This document shows, in pieces, positions 6,554 to 12,484 of a DNA stretch of 12,566 nucleotides (position 1 is the first letter of the stretch; every line of letters begins with the position of its first letter). The notes under the pieces are model-generated. The model worked only from the letters and a program-made list of their open reading frames with translations. It was not told the origin of the DNA and did not search any database. This DNA comes from Nitrososphaerales archaeon (GTDB lineage Archaea > Thermoproteota > Nitrososphaeria > Nitrososphaerales > UBA183): contig JASHZW010000036.1 in NCBI GenBank assembly GCA_030042335.1, positions 1 through 12,566 of the forward strand, in the 5' to 3' direction. A program made the translations under genes and the position numbers.

Positions 6554-6561
6554 ATAATAAA
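6554..6561 (-). promoter_or_regulatory. TATA box of the DUF72-polymerase IV unit
   Basis: TTTATTAT on the minus strand overlaps the first in-frame ATG (6555) of the DUF72 gene. It lies about 29 nt before an in-frame TTG at 6528, so it suggests a shorter, leaderless start. It is divergent from the Hsp20 promoter. Confidence 0.5.
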
Positions 6562-6619
6562 CGGCTAGGACACCCTTGAGGGGCGCTCTCCGGGGTTCAT
6601 CGAGAGGTCAACAGGAATA

Positions 6620-6627
6620 TTTATATA
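6620..6627 (+). promoter_or_regulatory. TATA box of the small heat-shock gene
   Basis: TTTATATA is the strongest TATA box in the window, within the AT-rich stretch 6617-6633. It predicts initiation near 6650, a few nt before GTG 6657. A high-quality box suits a strongly inducible stress gene. Confidence 0.7.
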
Positions 6628-6629
6628 AG

Positions 6630-6650
6630 TATACTACTCTGGGTGATATA
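6630..6650 (+). promoter_or_regulatory. Imperfect palindrome between TATA box and start of the Hsp20 gene
   Basis: A 21-base element with outer TATA arms and partly symmetric inner positions lies just downstream of the TATA box, over the expected transcription start. Archaeal heat-shock repressors can bind at such positions, but symmetry is weak and chance is possible. Confidence 0.2.
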
Positions 6651-6656
6651 CCAAAC

Positions 6657-7157
6657 GTGATACAGTTGGCAGAAAAGAACAACAAGAAGCCCCGCACACC
6701 CAAAGGACAGGATTCAACAGCACTGACACTACCCAGCTTGGGCGTTCCAAGCTACTTCCAGGAACTCATGGCGCCGTTCGAGGAACTGATGGGGCCGCTC
6801 TTCCGCGGCAACAACAGCCCGTTCTCCAGCGGCCTCGCCAAGCAGCCTAGGACGGAGATCCAGGACCGCGGCGACCACTTCTCACTGACGGCAGAACTGC
6901 CGGGTCTTGAGAAGAAGGACGTCGAGGTATATGTCACCTCCAACGCTGTGGAGCTGAAGGCTCAGAAGAGGTCTGAGGAGAAGAACTCCAACGGCTCACA
7001 GAGCACCTACACCTACTTCCACAGATACCTGACACTCCCAGAGCAAGTCCTATCCGGAAAGGTAGACGGGACCATGAAAAATGGAATCCTCGAGCTGAAG
7101 CTCCGCAAGGCGGAGCCCAGGTCGAAGGACGCGGCAAGAAGGGTGCACCTCAACTAG
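6657..7157 (+). CDS. hsp20: Small heat-shock protein, Hsp20/alpha-crystallin family
   Basis: The protein is an ATP-independent holdase that forms oligomers and binds unfolding proteins in the cytoplasm. Counting from GTG 6657 it has 166 residues. An N-terminal arm (1-65) contains PSYFQELMAPFEELMGPLF. The alpha-crystallin domain (about 67-152) has the signatures FSLTAELPGLEKKDVEVYV, FHRYLTLP, then G-T-M-K-N-G-I-L-E-L. The C-terminal tail ends R-R-V-H-L-N, where V163-x-L165 fits the I/V-x-I/V motif that docks on a neighbouring dimer. The GTG start is chosen because TTTATATA (6620-6627) is centred about 33 nt upstream. A longer start at 6576 would place the box inside the coding sequence. The stop codon lies inside a hairpin followed by a T run, and an ArsR-like regulator begins 30 nt later. 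Confidence 0.93.
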   Translation: MIQLAEKNNKKPRTPKGQDSTALTLPSLGVPSYFQELMAPFEELMGPLFRGNNSPFSSGLAKQPRTEIQDRGDHFSLTAELPGLEKKDVEVYVTSNAVELKAQKRSEEKNSNGSQSTYTYFHRYLTLPEQVLSGKVDGTMKNGILELKLRKAEPRSKDAARRVHLN

Positions 7158-7176
7158 GTGCCCCCGTTTTTTGTTT
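7141..7176 (+). terminator. Hairpin plus T run overlapping the Hsp20 stop codon
   Basis: GGGTGCACCT (7141-7150) can pair with AGGTGCCCCC (7156-7165) across a 5-nt loop, with a single T-C mismatch. TTTTTTG and TTT follow at 7167-7176. The Hsp20 TAG stop (7155-7157) spans the loop edge. The T run alone would suffice for archaeal termination; the stem is bacterial-like. Confidence 0.6.
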
Positions 7177-7187
7177 AGTGAGTAAAG

Positions 7188-7847
7188 ATGGACCACGAAG
7201 AGCTCGACGCACTCCTGCAGGTGATGGAGAACCCGGTCAGACGGAAGATAATCAGGCGGCTCGCGCAGGAGCCGGGCTACGCGTTGCAGCTCTCCAAAGA
7301 GCTGGGGCTCGGTCAGCCCTTGGTCGCGAAACACCTGGCGATAATGGAGGAAGCCGGTCTGATAACCTCGACGAGCGAGGAGAGTCCCAGCGGCCCGCGA
7401 CGCAGGAGATACTCGCTCTCCAGGAGCGTCTCGATAACGATGGATGTCGGTCCGAACATGTTCATCGAGAGGGGTATGAACATAGACGCCCAGAGAGCCG
7501 GGAGTTCCAAGCAGACGGCCAGTCAGCTCCTCGGTCGCGTCGACGAGACGATGAGCAGGGGCAAGGACAGCGAGAAGCTATCGCGCCTCGCTGAGATCCT
7601 CGAGGAAGTAGACTCCAAGATGAGGCAGATGGAGGATGAGAGGATGGCCCTGCTGGCGGTCAGGAACCGCGCGATGCACGAGGCCGCGATGATAGCCACC
7701 AAGCTCGAGCTCGACAAGAGGAGGGTACTCTTCCACATCCTGGATGAGCACGACAGGACGGCCGATAGCATCTCCGAGTCCCTCAACCTGAGGGAGCTGA
7801 CAGTGAGGAAAATACTCGAAGAGCTGCAGAACGAGTTCTTCGACTGA
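7188..7847 (+). CDS. ArsR-like winged-helix transcriptional regulator (COG1777-like)
   Basis: This 219-residue cytoplasmic protein has an N-terminal winged helix-turn-helix at about 8-82. ENPVRRKIIRRL is the first helix, then YALQLSKELGLGQPLVAKHLAIMEEAGLI forms the helix-turn-helix and RRRRYSLS the wing. A Gly/Met-containing linker (85-125) leads to a charged, probable coiled-coil stretch (about 125-175) and a second HTH-like segment (TADSISESLNLRELTVRKILEEL) at the end. This layout matches archaeal COG1777 predicted regulators. The target is unknown; its position directly after Hsp20 suggests heat or protein-folding stress control, which is inference. It starts at ATG 7188, 30 nt after the Hsp20 stop, with no good TATA box at the usual distance. 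It may be expressed by read-through of the hairpin/T-run element. Confidence 0.85.
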   Translation: MDHEELDALLQVMENPVRRKIIRRLAQEPGYALQLSKELGLGQPLVAKHLAIMEEAGLITSTSEESPSGPRRRRYSLSRSVSITMDVGPNMFIERGMNIDAQRAGSSKQTASQLLGRVDETMSRGKDSEKLSRLAEILEEVDSKMRQMEDERMALLAVRNRAMHEAAMIATKLELDKRRVLFHILDEHDRTADSISESLNLRELTVRKILEELQNEFFD

Positions 7848-7860
7848 CCTCGTGCCTGCT

Positions 7861-7868
7861 CTTATACC
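7861..7868 (+). promoter_or_regulatory. TATA box of the DUF1294 gene
   Basis: CTTATACC is centred 25 nt upstream of ATG 7889, predicting a leaderless mRNA. No Shine-Dalgarno sequence precedes the ATG. Confidence 0.5.
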
Positions 7869-7888
7869 CTGCCGGATTCCCAGTCGGT

Positions 7889-8206
7889 ATGCCGCTCTCC
7901 AGCCTTCTCACGATACCCAACATCCTTTCCTGGTTCCTGATCACCGGGGCGATCGCTTTCGCGGTTATGGGCATCGACAAGGCGATGGCGAGGTTCGGGT
8001 GGGGCACGAGAATCAGCGAGAAAACGCTCTGGCTGACAGCCCTTGCCGGTGGTTTCATCGGGATAATCGTGGGGGCGGTCGCCTTTCATCACAAGACGTC
8101 GAAGGCGGCATTCTGGCCGCCTGTGGTACTTGCCGTCATCTTCTGGATGGCGCTCGTAGCGCTGATCGTGACGGGACATATTCCTTCGGCGCTAGGCTCG
8201 ATCTAG
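7889..8206 (+). CDS. DUF1294 family membrane protein
   Basis: This 105-residue protein has three or four hydrophobic helices: about 10-29, 46-66 and 76-97. Conserved DUF1294 features are the D30-K31 pair at the end of the first helix, R-I-S-E (41-44), the G-G motif (54-55) and the H-H-K-T motif at 67-70 before the last helix. In bacteria this domain is often fused to a cold-shock domain; here it stands alone. Function is unknown. The gene has its own TATA box. A short GC hairpin (CTCCGG/CCGGAG, 8217-8232) lies just after its stop. Confidence 0.88.
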   Translation: MPLSSLLTIPNILSWFLITGAIAFAVMGIDKAMARFGWGTRISEKTLWLTALAGGFIGIIVGAVAFHHKTSKAAFWPPVVLAVIFWMALVALIVTGHIPSALGSI

Positions 8207-8216
8207 GCTCCGGTGG

Positions 8217-8232
8217 CTCCGGCGCTCCGGAG
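8217..8232 (+). terminator. GC-rich hairpin after the DUF1294 gene
   Basis: CTCCGG and CCGGAG form a perfect 6-bp stem around CGCT, starting 11 nt after the stop. There is no adjacent T run; the first is TTTTT at 8276-8280, next to the following promoter. It may be a transcript-end structure. Confidence 0.3.
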
Positions 8233-8262
8233 GAGTCCCAAGTGGCGGAACCTTTCAATGGG

Positions 8263-8271
8263 GAATATTAA
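8263..8271 (+). promoter_or_regulatory. TATA-like box of the membrane winged-helix gene
   Basis: GAATATTAA is centred about 22 nt before GTG 8289 and 28 nt before an in-frame TTG at 8295. A GGAACC half-site at 8247-8252 lies just upstream and resembles the repeated motif in the DUF4382 promoter. Confidence 0.4.
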
Positions 8272-8288
8272 CCAGTTTTTCGCGTCAT

Positions 8289-9284
8289 GTGTGGTTGCAC
8301 CGCACTGCCGGTCGCATGATGCTAGCGGCGTTCATCGCAATCGCGCTTCTTCTGACTCCCCACGCCCAGGCAGCTTCGACGCAGCCGACGAGCCAGTCCC
8401 TTACGATAGACGTGGCCGACGACGGGTCTGCGATGATATCACAGACTTTCGCGACGAGCTCGAGCACCGTTTCGGTCACTGTAGGGCTTCTGAGCCCGAT
8501 AATCAGCTACCTAGTCGTCACAGACCAGAACGGATCGCCACTCCAGTATCAGGTAGCTGGCTCCAACGTCACGGTCTACACCTTGGGAGCGACCTCGATG
8601 AAGCTTCAGTACTATACAGACGCGCTCACGGACAAGCAGGGGACCGTCTGGACGCTCAACTTCACGGCACAGTACAACTCGACCGTGGTGCTGCCCCCGG
8701 GCTCGACCGTAATCTCTGTCTCGGGGACCCCGACCTCCATCTCGCAGCAAGGAACCTCGCCTACACTCACGCTTGGTCCGAGCAGCTGGGAGGTCGAGTA
8801 CGGTGTCCCCGTATCGGTGCAGACGCTGTCTTCGACGACCTCGAGCTCGGTCTCCGTCAGTTCGGCCTCTTCTACCTCTTCCGCCTCGGGTCAGACGACG
8901 TCGTCTTCCTCCGCGCTTTCGACGACGACCTCCGCCACGGCGGTGACCACGCCATCTTCTTCGAGCACCTCCGACTATCTCTATCTCGCGGCGCTGTTGA
9001 TCGTGGCCTCGTTCGCTGGAGTCTTCCTCTACTTCAGACGTCGCGGTTCCGGTACGGACGTCAGCGGCACGGACCTTAGGCCGGACGATGTACAGGTCCT
9101 GAACTTCATCTCAGAGAAAGGCGGCAAGGTGTTCGAGTCAGACATCAGGACGAGGTTTGTCCTGCCCAAGACTTCGACGTGGAGGCAAATCAAGCGTCTG
9201 GAGAGGCTGGGCTACGTGAAGATAACCAAGGTCGGGACGCTGAACCAGATAGAACTCGTGAAAAACAGGGAGAAGCAGGCGTAA
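8289..9284 (+). CDS. Membrane-spanning protein with extracellular Ser/Thr stalk and cytoplasmic winged helix
   Basis: The 331 residues comprise a signal-like hydrophobic segment (about 9-29, ending AQA), a beta-rich extracellular domain (about 36-180), a Ser/Thr linker (181-228), one membrane helix (230-249), the stop-transfer RRR, and a cytoplasmic domain (263-325). That domain reads LRPDDVQVLNFISEKGGKV, then DIRTRFVLPKTSTWRQIKRLERLGYV, then a wing KITKVGTLNQIELVK. This is a winged helix like those of archaeal membrane-associated regulators (COG2512-like). It could sense an envelope or extracellular signal and act directly on DNA at the membrane. The start is GTG 8289; TTG 8295 and ATG 8316 are alternatives. 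The gene converges on the helical secreted protein gene with one nucleotide between stop codons, so it may sense that protein or its pathway; this is inference. Confidence 0.85.
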   Translation: MWLHRTAGRMMLAAFIAIALLLTPHAQAASTQPTSQSLTIDVADDGSAMISQTFATSSSTVSVTVGLLSPIISYLVVTDQNGSPLQYQVAGSNVTVYTLGATSMKLQYYTDALTDKQGTVWTLNFTAQYNSTVVLPPGSTVISVSGTPTSISQQGTSPTLTLGPSSWEVEYGVPVSVQTLSSTTSSSVSVSSASSTSSASGQTTSSSSALSTTTSATAVTTPSSSSTSDYLYLAALLIVASFAGVFLYFRRRGSGTDVSGTDLRPDDVQVLNFISEKGGKVFESDIRTRFVLPKTSTWRQIKRLERLGYVKITKVGTLNQIELVKNREKQA

Positions 9285-9296
9285 TCTACGCCTGCT
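9274..9296. terminator. Perfect palindrome spanning both convergent stop codons
   Basis: AGCAGGCGTA (9274-9283) and TACGCCTGCT (9287-9296) are perfect inverse complements around ATC. The TAA of the plus-strand gene (9282-9284) and the TAG of the minus-strand gene (9286-9288) lie inside it, and both proteins end Gln-Ala. A bidirectional RNA hairpin is expected. No T run follows on the plus strand, so classical intrinsic termination is unproven. Confidence 0.55.
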
Positions 9297-11112
9297 GGGC
9301 TGCCAGTTGGAACTCCGCCGATGCCTGCACGAATAGACTTGCACCCGCCGACACGTTCTGCTCGTCGAAGAGCGAAACGGCCTGCTGGACGTCTGCCGTC
9401 CCCATGCTCAGTGCGTTGGCGCGCCACTGTGCGTCTGACCCGACCGCCGCCGAAGCGGTGGTCAGCAGGTTCGCGCTTGTCGTGACCTGCGACTTGAGCG
9501 AGGCACCTTCCGACGAGAGGGACTGGCTGGCCGAGGCCATCTGTCCCACCTCCATTTTGAGCACCGCCTGCGACACTGTCGAGAAGGCGCTCACCTGGCT
9601 GGCCGTCGTCTGCAGTGACGAGGCGGCCTGAGCGAGGTCCGCGCTGGCCGATGCGTTCAGGAGTACCGTCTCCGAGCTGGAAAGGGTCGACGCGTTCTGG
9701 ATCAGGGCTGTGCTGACTTGCAGCTGTGCCGCCGTGTCGAGCGCCGTGGTCATGGTCGAGACATCCGACGAGAGTGTGGTCAGCTCCGCCGTGACAGAGT
9801 CGATAGACGCGTCCACGGCCGCCGAACCTGAAGATGCGCTCTGCTGCTCCGAACTGAGGGTCGTACTCCACGTCGCGAGGATGGTCAGCAGCGGGAACTG
9901 TGCCGCTACCGTGCTCACCTCTTGCTGTAGCGTGGACAGGGAGGTACTGAAGGCTGTCCCATCAGATACCGTCTGTTCAGCCTGGCTGGCTATCAGGGAC
10001 GAGTTTCCCTGGACGCCTGCTACGGTGACTTGGGAGAACGAAGCTGCCTCGGCGACAGAGGTCTGCATGTCTGAGTCGTAGATGGAGAGTGCTCTTTGGG
10101 ATGCCGCGATGTCCGCCTGGATAGCTGAGATCGTTGTGCCCGGGAGGGTGGCTGGTATCTGCTGGTCGAACAGATTCAAGCTGGAACTGATCGAAGCTAG
10201 GGTGCTCTCCTGAGTACTGATAGCGGTGTCCATGGATGGGAAGTTCAGAGACGCGACGTCGTTCGAGACCGTTGAGGCGCCGAGCGCCGCGTTTGCGGAA
10301 CCAGCGTCGACCGCTGTCGCCGTAGTCTGGAAGCTGGAGGCAAGGTCGGCGTATTCGGTCGAGAGGTGGTCTTGGGTCGTTACCGTGCTGTTGGCGGCGG
10401 CCGTCAGGCTTGCCAGAGGGCCTTCTATGAAGGCGCTGGCTCTTGCGGCGTAACCGTAGCCCGCAAGCTGGGTGATGGCGGTCGTCGCGGCCGAGAGGTT
10501 ACCCTGCGCCTGGGCAGTGAGGACCTCGGAGGCGGCGATACTGCTGGCTGTGGATGCCTTTGCGAGCGCAGCGAAGGCCCCGGAGACATCGGCTTTGCCC
10601 GCCGCGCAGATGGCCGCGAAAGCGGCCGCCTCGGTAGAGTTGACGTTTGTGGTCGTACAGGCGTTCGCGATGACCGCCGACATTGCGCTTGCTGTCGAGT
10701 TCAGGGATGCGATCGCTCCCTGTTCGCTCTGCACGTCAACCGAGGCGGTCAGTCCTGCCGACTGCAGGGCCGCCCCGAGCGAGACGGAGGCGGCAGCGAA
10801 GTCCTTGATGGCTGCGGCCGCTTCCTGTAGTCCGGCGGTCACGTTGGTCCCCGACGTCAGAGCCAGCTGCGCCTGCGCTAGCGAGGAGTTGCCAGAGGCG
10901 ACCAAGGCCTCCGACGACGCCACGTCGAGGTGGTTGGCTATGGCCTGCACCAGAAGCCCAGATGCGTAAGTCTGCCCCGACTCTGCTACCTGCACCTGAG
11001 ACTGCAGCTGCGCGGTCGGGTTTGCTGTGGCGAAGGCATGTGGTACCAGCGCTGCGCCGAGCAGCGCGAGGGCCACCACTACCCCCACCGAGGCCTTCGA
11101 AATCCCTTTCAT
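9286..11112 (-). CDS. Secreted Ala/Ser/Thr-rich helical protein (608 aa)
   Basis: Counting from ATG 11112, residues 1-30 are a signal peptide (MKGISKASVGVVVALALLG, cut near AFA/TA). The rest is predicted long alpha-helices rich in Ala, Ser, Thr, Gln and Val, with few aromatics. Two Cys lie at about 152 and 169, and there are at least ten N-x-S/T sequons. Heptad-like spacing suggests coiled coils or helical bundles (for example SSLQTTASQVSAFSTVSQAV). No C-terminal anchor is visible, so it is probably released or attached non-covalently. I do not recognise a family. An in-frame ATG at 11226 would overlap the upstream gene's stop as ATGA. However, that start would bury the signal peptide, and the TATA-like TTATGCAT (11134-11141) lies 25 nt before ATG 11112. 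The promoter shares a GTTCC palindrome module with the DUF4382 gene. Confidence 0.82.
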   Translation of the reverse strand: MKGISKASVGVVVALALLGAALVPHAFATANPTAQLQSQVQVAESGQTYASGLLVQAIANHLDVASSEALVASGNSSLAQAQLALTSGTNVTAGLQEAAAAIKDFAAASVSLGAALQSAGLTASVDVQSEQGAIASLNSTASAMSAVIANACTTTNVNSTEAAAFAAICAAGKADVSGAFAALAKASTASSIAASEVLTAQAQGNLSAATTAITQLAGYGYAARASAFIEGPLASLTAAANSTVTTQDHLSTEYADLASSFQTTATAVDAGSANAALGASTVSNDVASLNFPSMDTAISTQESTLASISSSLNLFDQQIPATLPGTTISAIQADIAASQRALSIYDSDMQTSVAEAASFSQVTVAGVQGNSSLIASQAEQTVSDGTAFSTSLSTLQQEVSTVAAQFPLLTILATWSTTLSSEQQSASSGSAAVDASIDSVTAELTTLSSDVSTMTTALDTAAQLQVSTALIQNASTLSSSETVLLNASASADLAQAASSLQTTASQVSAFSTVSQAVLKMEVGQMASASQSLSSEGASLKSQVTTSANLLTTASAAVGSDAQWRANALSMGTADVQQAVSLFDEQNVSAGASLFVQASAEFQLAAQQA

Positions 11113-11133
11113 GCCACCCGTATGCCTTCCGGG

Positions 11134-11141
11134 ATGCATAA
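11134..11141 (-). promoter_or_regulatory. TATA-like box of the helical secreted protein gene
   Basis: TTATGCAT on the minus strand is centred 25 nt upstream of ATG 11112. It directly follows GGTTCC, forming the shared GGGTTCCTT(A/T)TGC promoter element. Confidence 0.55.
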
Positions 11142-11166
11142 GGAACCCATTGGAACGCCGGTTCCA
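11140..11166 (-). promoter_or_regulatory. GTTCC operator module of the helical secreted protein gene
   Basis: TGGAAC (11151-11156) and GTTCCA (11161-11166) form an inverted repeat around GCCG. A further copy, AAGGAACCC (11140-11148; GGGTTCCTT on the transcribed strand), abuts the TATA-like box. The two GTTCC copies are 10 nt apart, one DNA turn. The arrangement matches that upstream of the DUF4382 gene. Confidence 0.6.
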
Positions 11167-11195
11167 GCCAGGAATTGCGTTCACGGTCTGACGAA

Positions 11196-11212
11196 CCTGA
11201 AAAAATTTCAGG
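11196..11212 (-). terminator. Hairpin with T6 after the DUF4382 gene
   Basis: On the minus strand CCTGAAA-TTT-TTTCAGG is a perfect 7-bp stem with a 3-nt loop and six consecutive T residues, starting 10 nt after the DUF4382 stop. It would separate the DUF4382 transcript from the separately promoted gene downstream. Confidence 0.5.
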
Positions 11213-11222
11213 AGTGGGGCCC

Positions 11223-12389
11223 TCATTGGGCCACCACCACTGCGTTCGCGAATGTGTTCGTCCCCATCACGGTGATGAGGTAGGTCTGGCCAGGGACGAC
11301 TCCCGAGACCTGGATTGCCCCAGGGCCGAAGCTCAGGGATACCGTCCCGGTGAAGCCGACGCTAGTCGTCGAGCCGGCGGCGATGATGGTTCCTGTGCTG
11401 TTCAGGAGTATCGCACCCTGAAGGGTGTTGGACTCCTGCGCGGAGCCGCTGCCGCTCACCGTAAAGACGGCAGAGCCGGAGAGGGTCGCTGGAAGGGAGG
11501 TGTTCGCGGTTGCCCCCGCGGACACTGGGGTGACGACCACCGTCTGGACGTCCCCGCTGGCGTTACCGGAGTTGCCCAGCTGGAGGCTGAGCGAGCCGGC
11601 CGTCAGGGTCGCCGATGTGATGCTGACTTTGGTCGAGGTCTGGGCCTGGAAGGTGGCCCACCACGCCTGTCCCTGGAGGCTCGATGTGGAGCCCACTTGG
11701 AGCGAGGCCGTGGTCACGTCGCTGCTGGGTACGGATGTGGCCTGTGCTGAGGCGGCGATGACGAACTGTGGGTTCGAGGTGTTGCCCGCGTTGATGACGA
11801 AGGTCCTGAGGTCTATGATTGCCGCGCTGGAAGTGCTGCTGTTGACTTGGACGTTGCTGTTCAGGTTGACCTGTATGTCACCCGAGGCTATTGCCGCGGT
11901 ATAGGTCTGACCGTGGTAGACGACCGTCCCTGAGGTGACATTCATTGCCACCATGTTGTAGGTCCCGCTCTGGACTTGGGTGGACGCGATGGTCTGGCTG
12001 ATGTTCACGGAACTCATCAGGTTGATGGTCCCGGACGCGTCGATCTCGGTCCATCCGCTCGCGGAGGAGCTCCCGGCGCTGTGGACGGCCAGCCCGTCAT
12101 AGGTGACCGTAGCGCTGCTGACTCCCGAGGCCGCTACCGGAGGGTCGGTGGCCATCACTGCAAAGTCACCACCATTTGTACTCAGGGCGCTTGAGGTCGA
12201 GCTCTGGCCGGCACCAACGCTTTGGCCTGTGCTCGAGGTCGCGCCCAGACTTGTACTGGTGGTGCTCGAAGTCGCACCCACCGAGGTGCTTGTCGTCGGA
12301 CTTGAATTCAGTGCTGCAAACCCCGCCACCGCCAAGGTGATGACGAGGACCACTGCGATTCCGATTCCTAAGGCGTATGATTTTTTCAT
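11223..12389 (-). CDS. DUF4382 domain secreted protein
   Basis: Counting from ATG 12389 the protein has 388 residues. A KK-led hydrophobic helix (4-28) serves as an uncleaved anchor or signal peptide; no lipobox Cys is present. A Ser/Thr/Gly linker (29-72) contains repeats of the type TS-x-GATSST. The DUF4382 domain spans about 73-210, with DFAVMATDPPVAASGVSSAT, VTYDGLAVH, SGWTEIDASGTINLM, then SQTIASTQVQSGTYNMVAMN. A beta-rich C-terminal domain (about 211-388) is unassigned. DUF4382 proteins are envelope-associated and their ligand is not known to me. ATG 12389 is chosen over ATG 12530, which would add 47 residues, cover the palindromic operator sites and bury the hydrophobic segment. The TATA-like CTTTTGC lies about 28 nt before ATG 12389. 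Confidence 0.87.
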   Translation of the reverse strand: MKKSYALGIGIAVVLVITLAVAGFAALNSSPTTSTSVGATSSTTSTSLGATSSTGQSVGAGQSSTSSALSTNGGDFAVMATDPPVAASGVSSATVTYDGLAVHSAGSSSASGWTEIDASGTINLMSSVNISQTIASTQVQSGTYNMVAMNVTSGTVVYHGQTYTAAIASGDIQVNLNSNVQVNSSTSSAAIIDLRTFVINAGNTSNPQFVIAASAQATSVPSSDVTTASLQVGSTSSLQGQAWWATFQAQTSTKVSITSATLTAGSLSLQLGNSGNASGDVQTVVVTPVSAGATANTSLPATLSGSAVFTVSGSGSAQESNTLQGAILLNSTGTIIAAGSTTSVGFTGTVSLSFGPGAIQVSGVVPGQTYLITVMGTNTFANAVVVAQ

Positions 12390-12411
12390 GGTCTGCAGTA
12401 AGGAGTGGAGC

Positions 12412-12420
12412 GGGCAAAAG
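12412..12420 (-). promoter_or_regulatory. TATA-like box of the DUF4382 gene
   Basis: CTTTTGCCC on the minus strand directly follows GGTTC and lies about 28 nt upstream of ATG 12389. It is a poor TATA match by itself but is conserved in position with the helical gene's CTTATGC. Confidence 0.4.
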
Positions 12421-12467
12421 GAACCCCTAGGAACCCGGGTTCCTACGGGAGATGGAACGCCGTTCCA
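12418..12467 (-). promoter_or_regulatory. GTTCC operator cluster of the DUF4382 gene
   Basis: AAGGAACCC (12418-12426) precedes a perfect 18-bp palindrome TAGGAACCCGGGTTCCTA (12428-12445). A second perfect palindrome TGGAACGCCGTTCCA (12453-12467) follows. The first two parts align nearly base for base with 11140-11166 upstream of the helical protein gene. This is a strong candidate operator for a dimeric regulator. Confidence 0.65.
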
Positions 12468-12471
12468 GGCG

Positions 12472-12484
12472 ATAACGACGTTAT
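12472..12484. promoter_or_regulatory. Perfect short palindrome ATAACGACGTTAT
   Basis: ATAACG and CGTTAT are inverse complements around a central A, next to the GTTCC cluster. It differs in sequence from the GTTCC sites. It may be an independent site or the edge of a divergent promoter for a gene to the right. The rest of 12485-12566 shows no gene that can be supported. Confidence 0.3.

Noticed and set aside
8213..9079. 288-aa plus-strand ORF
   Set aside because: It is an alternative frame of the membrane winged-helix gene, with His/Arg/Asp-rich shadow composition and no domain.
9212..9871. 219-aa minus-strand ORF
   Set aside because: It is a shadow frame of the helical secreted protein, Gly/Arg-rich and without recognisable features.
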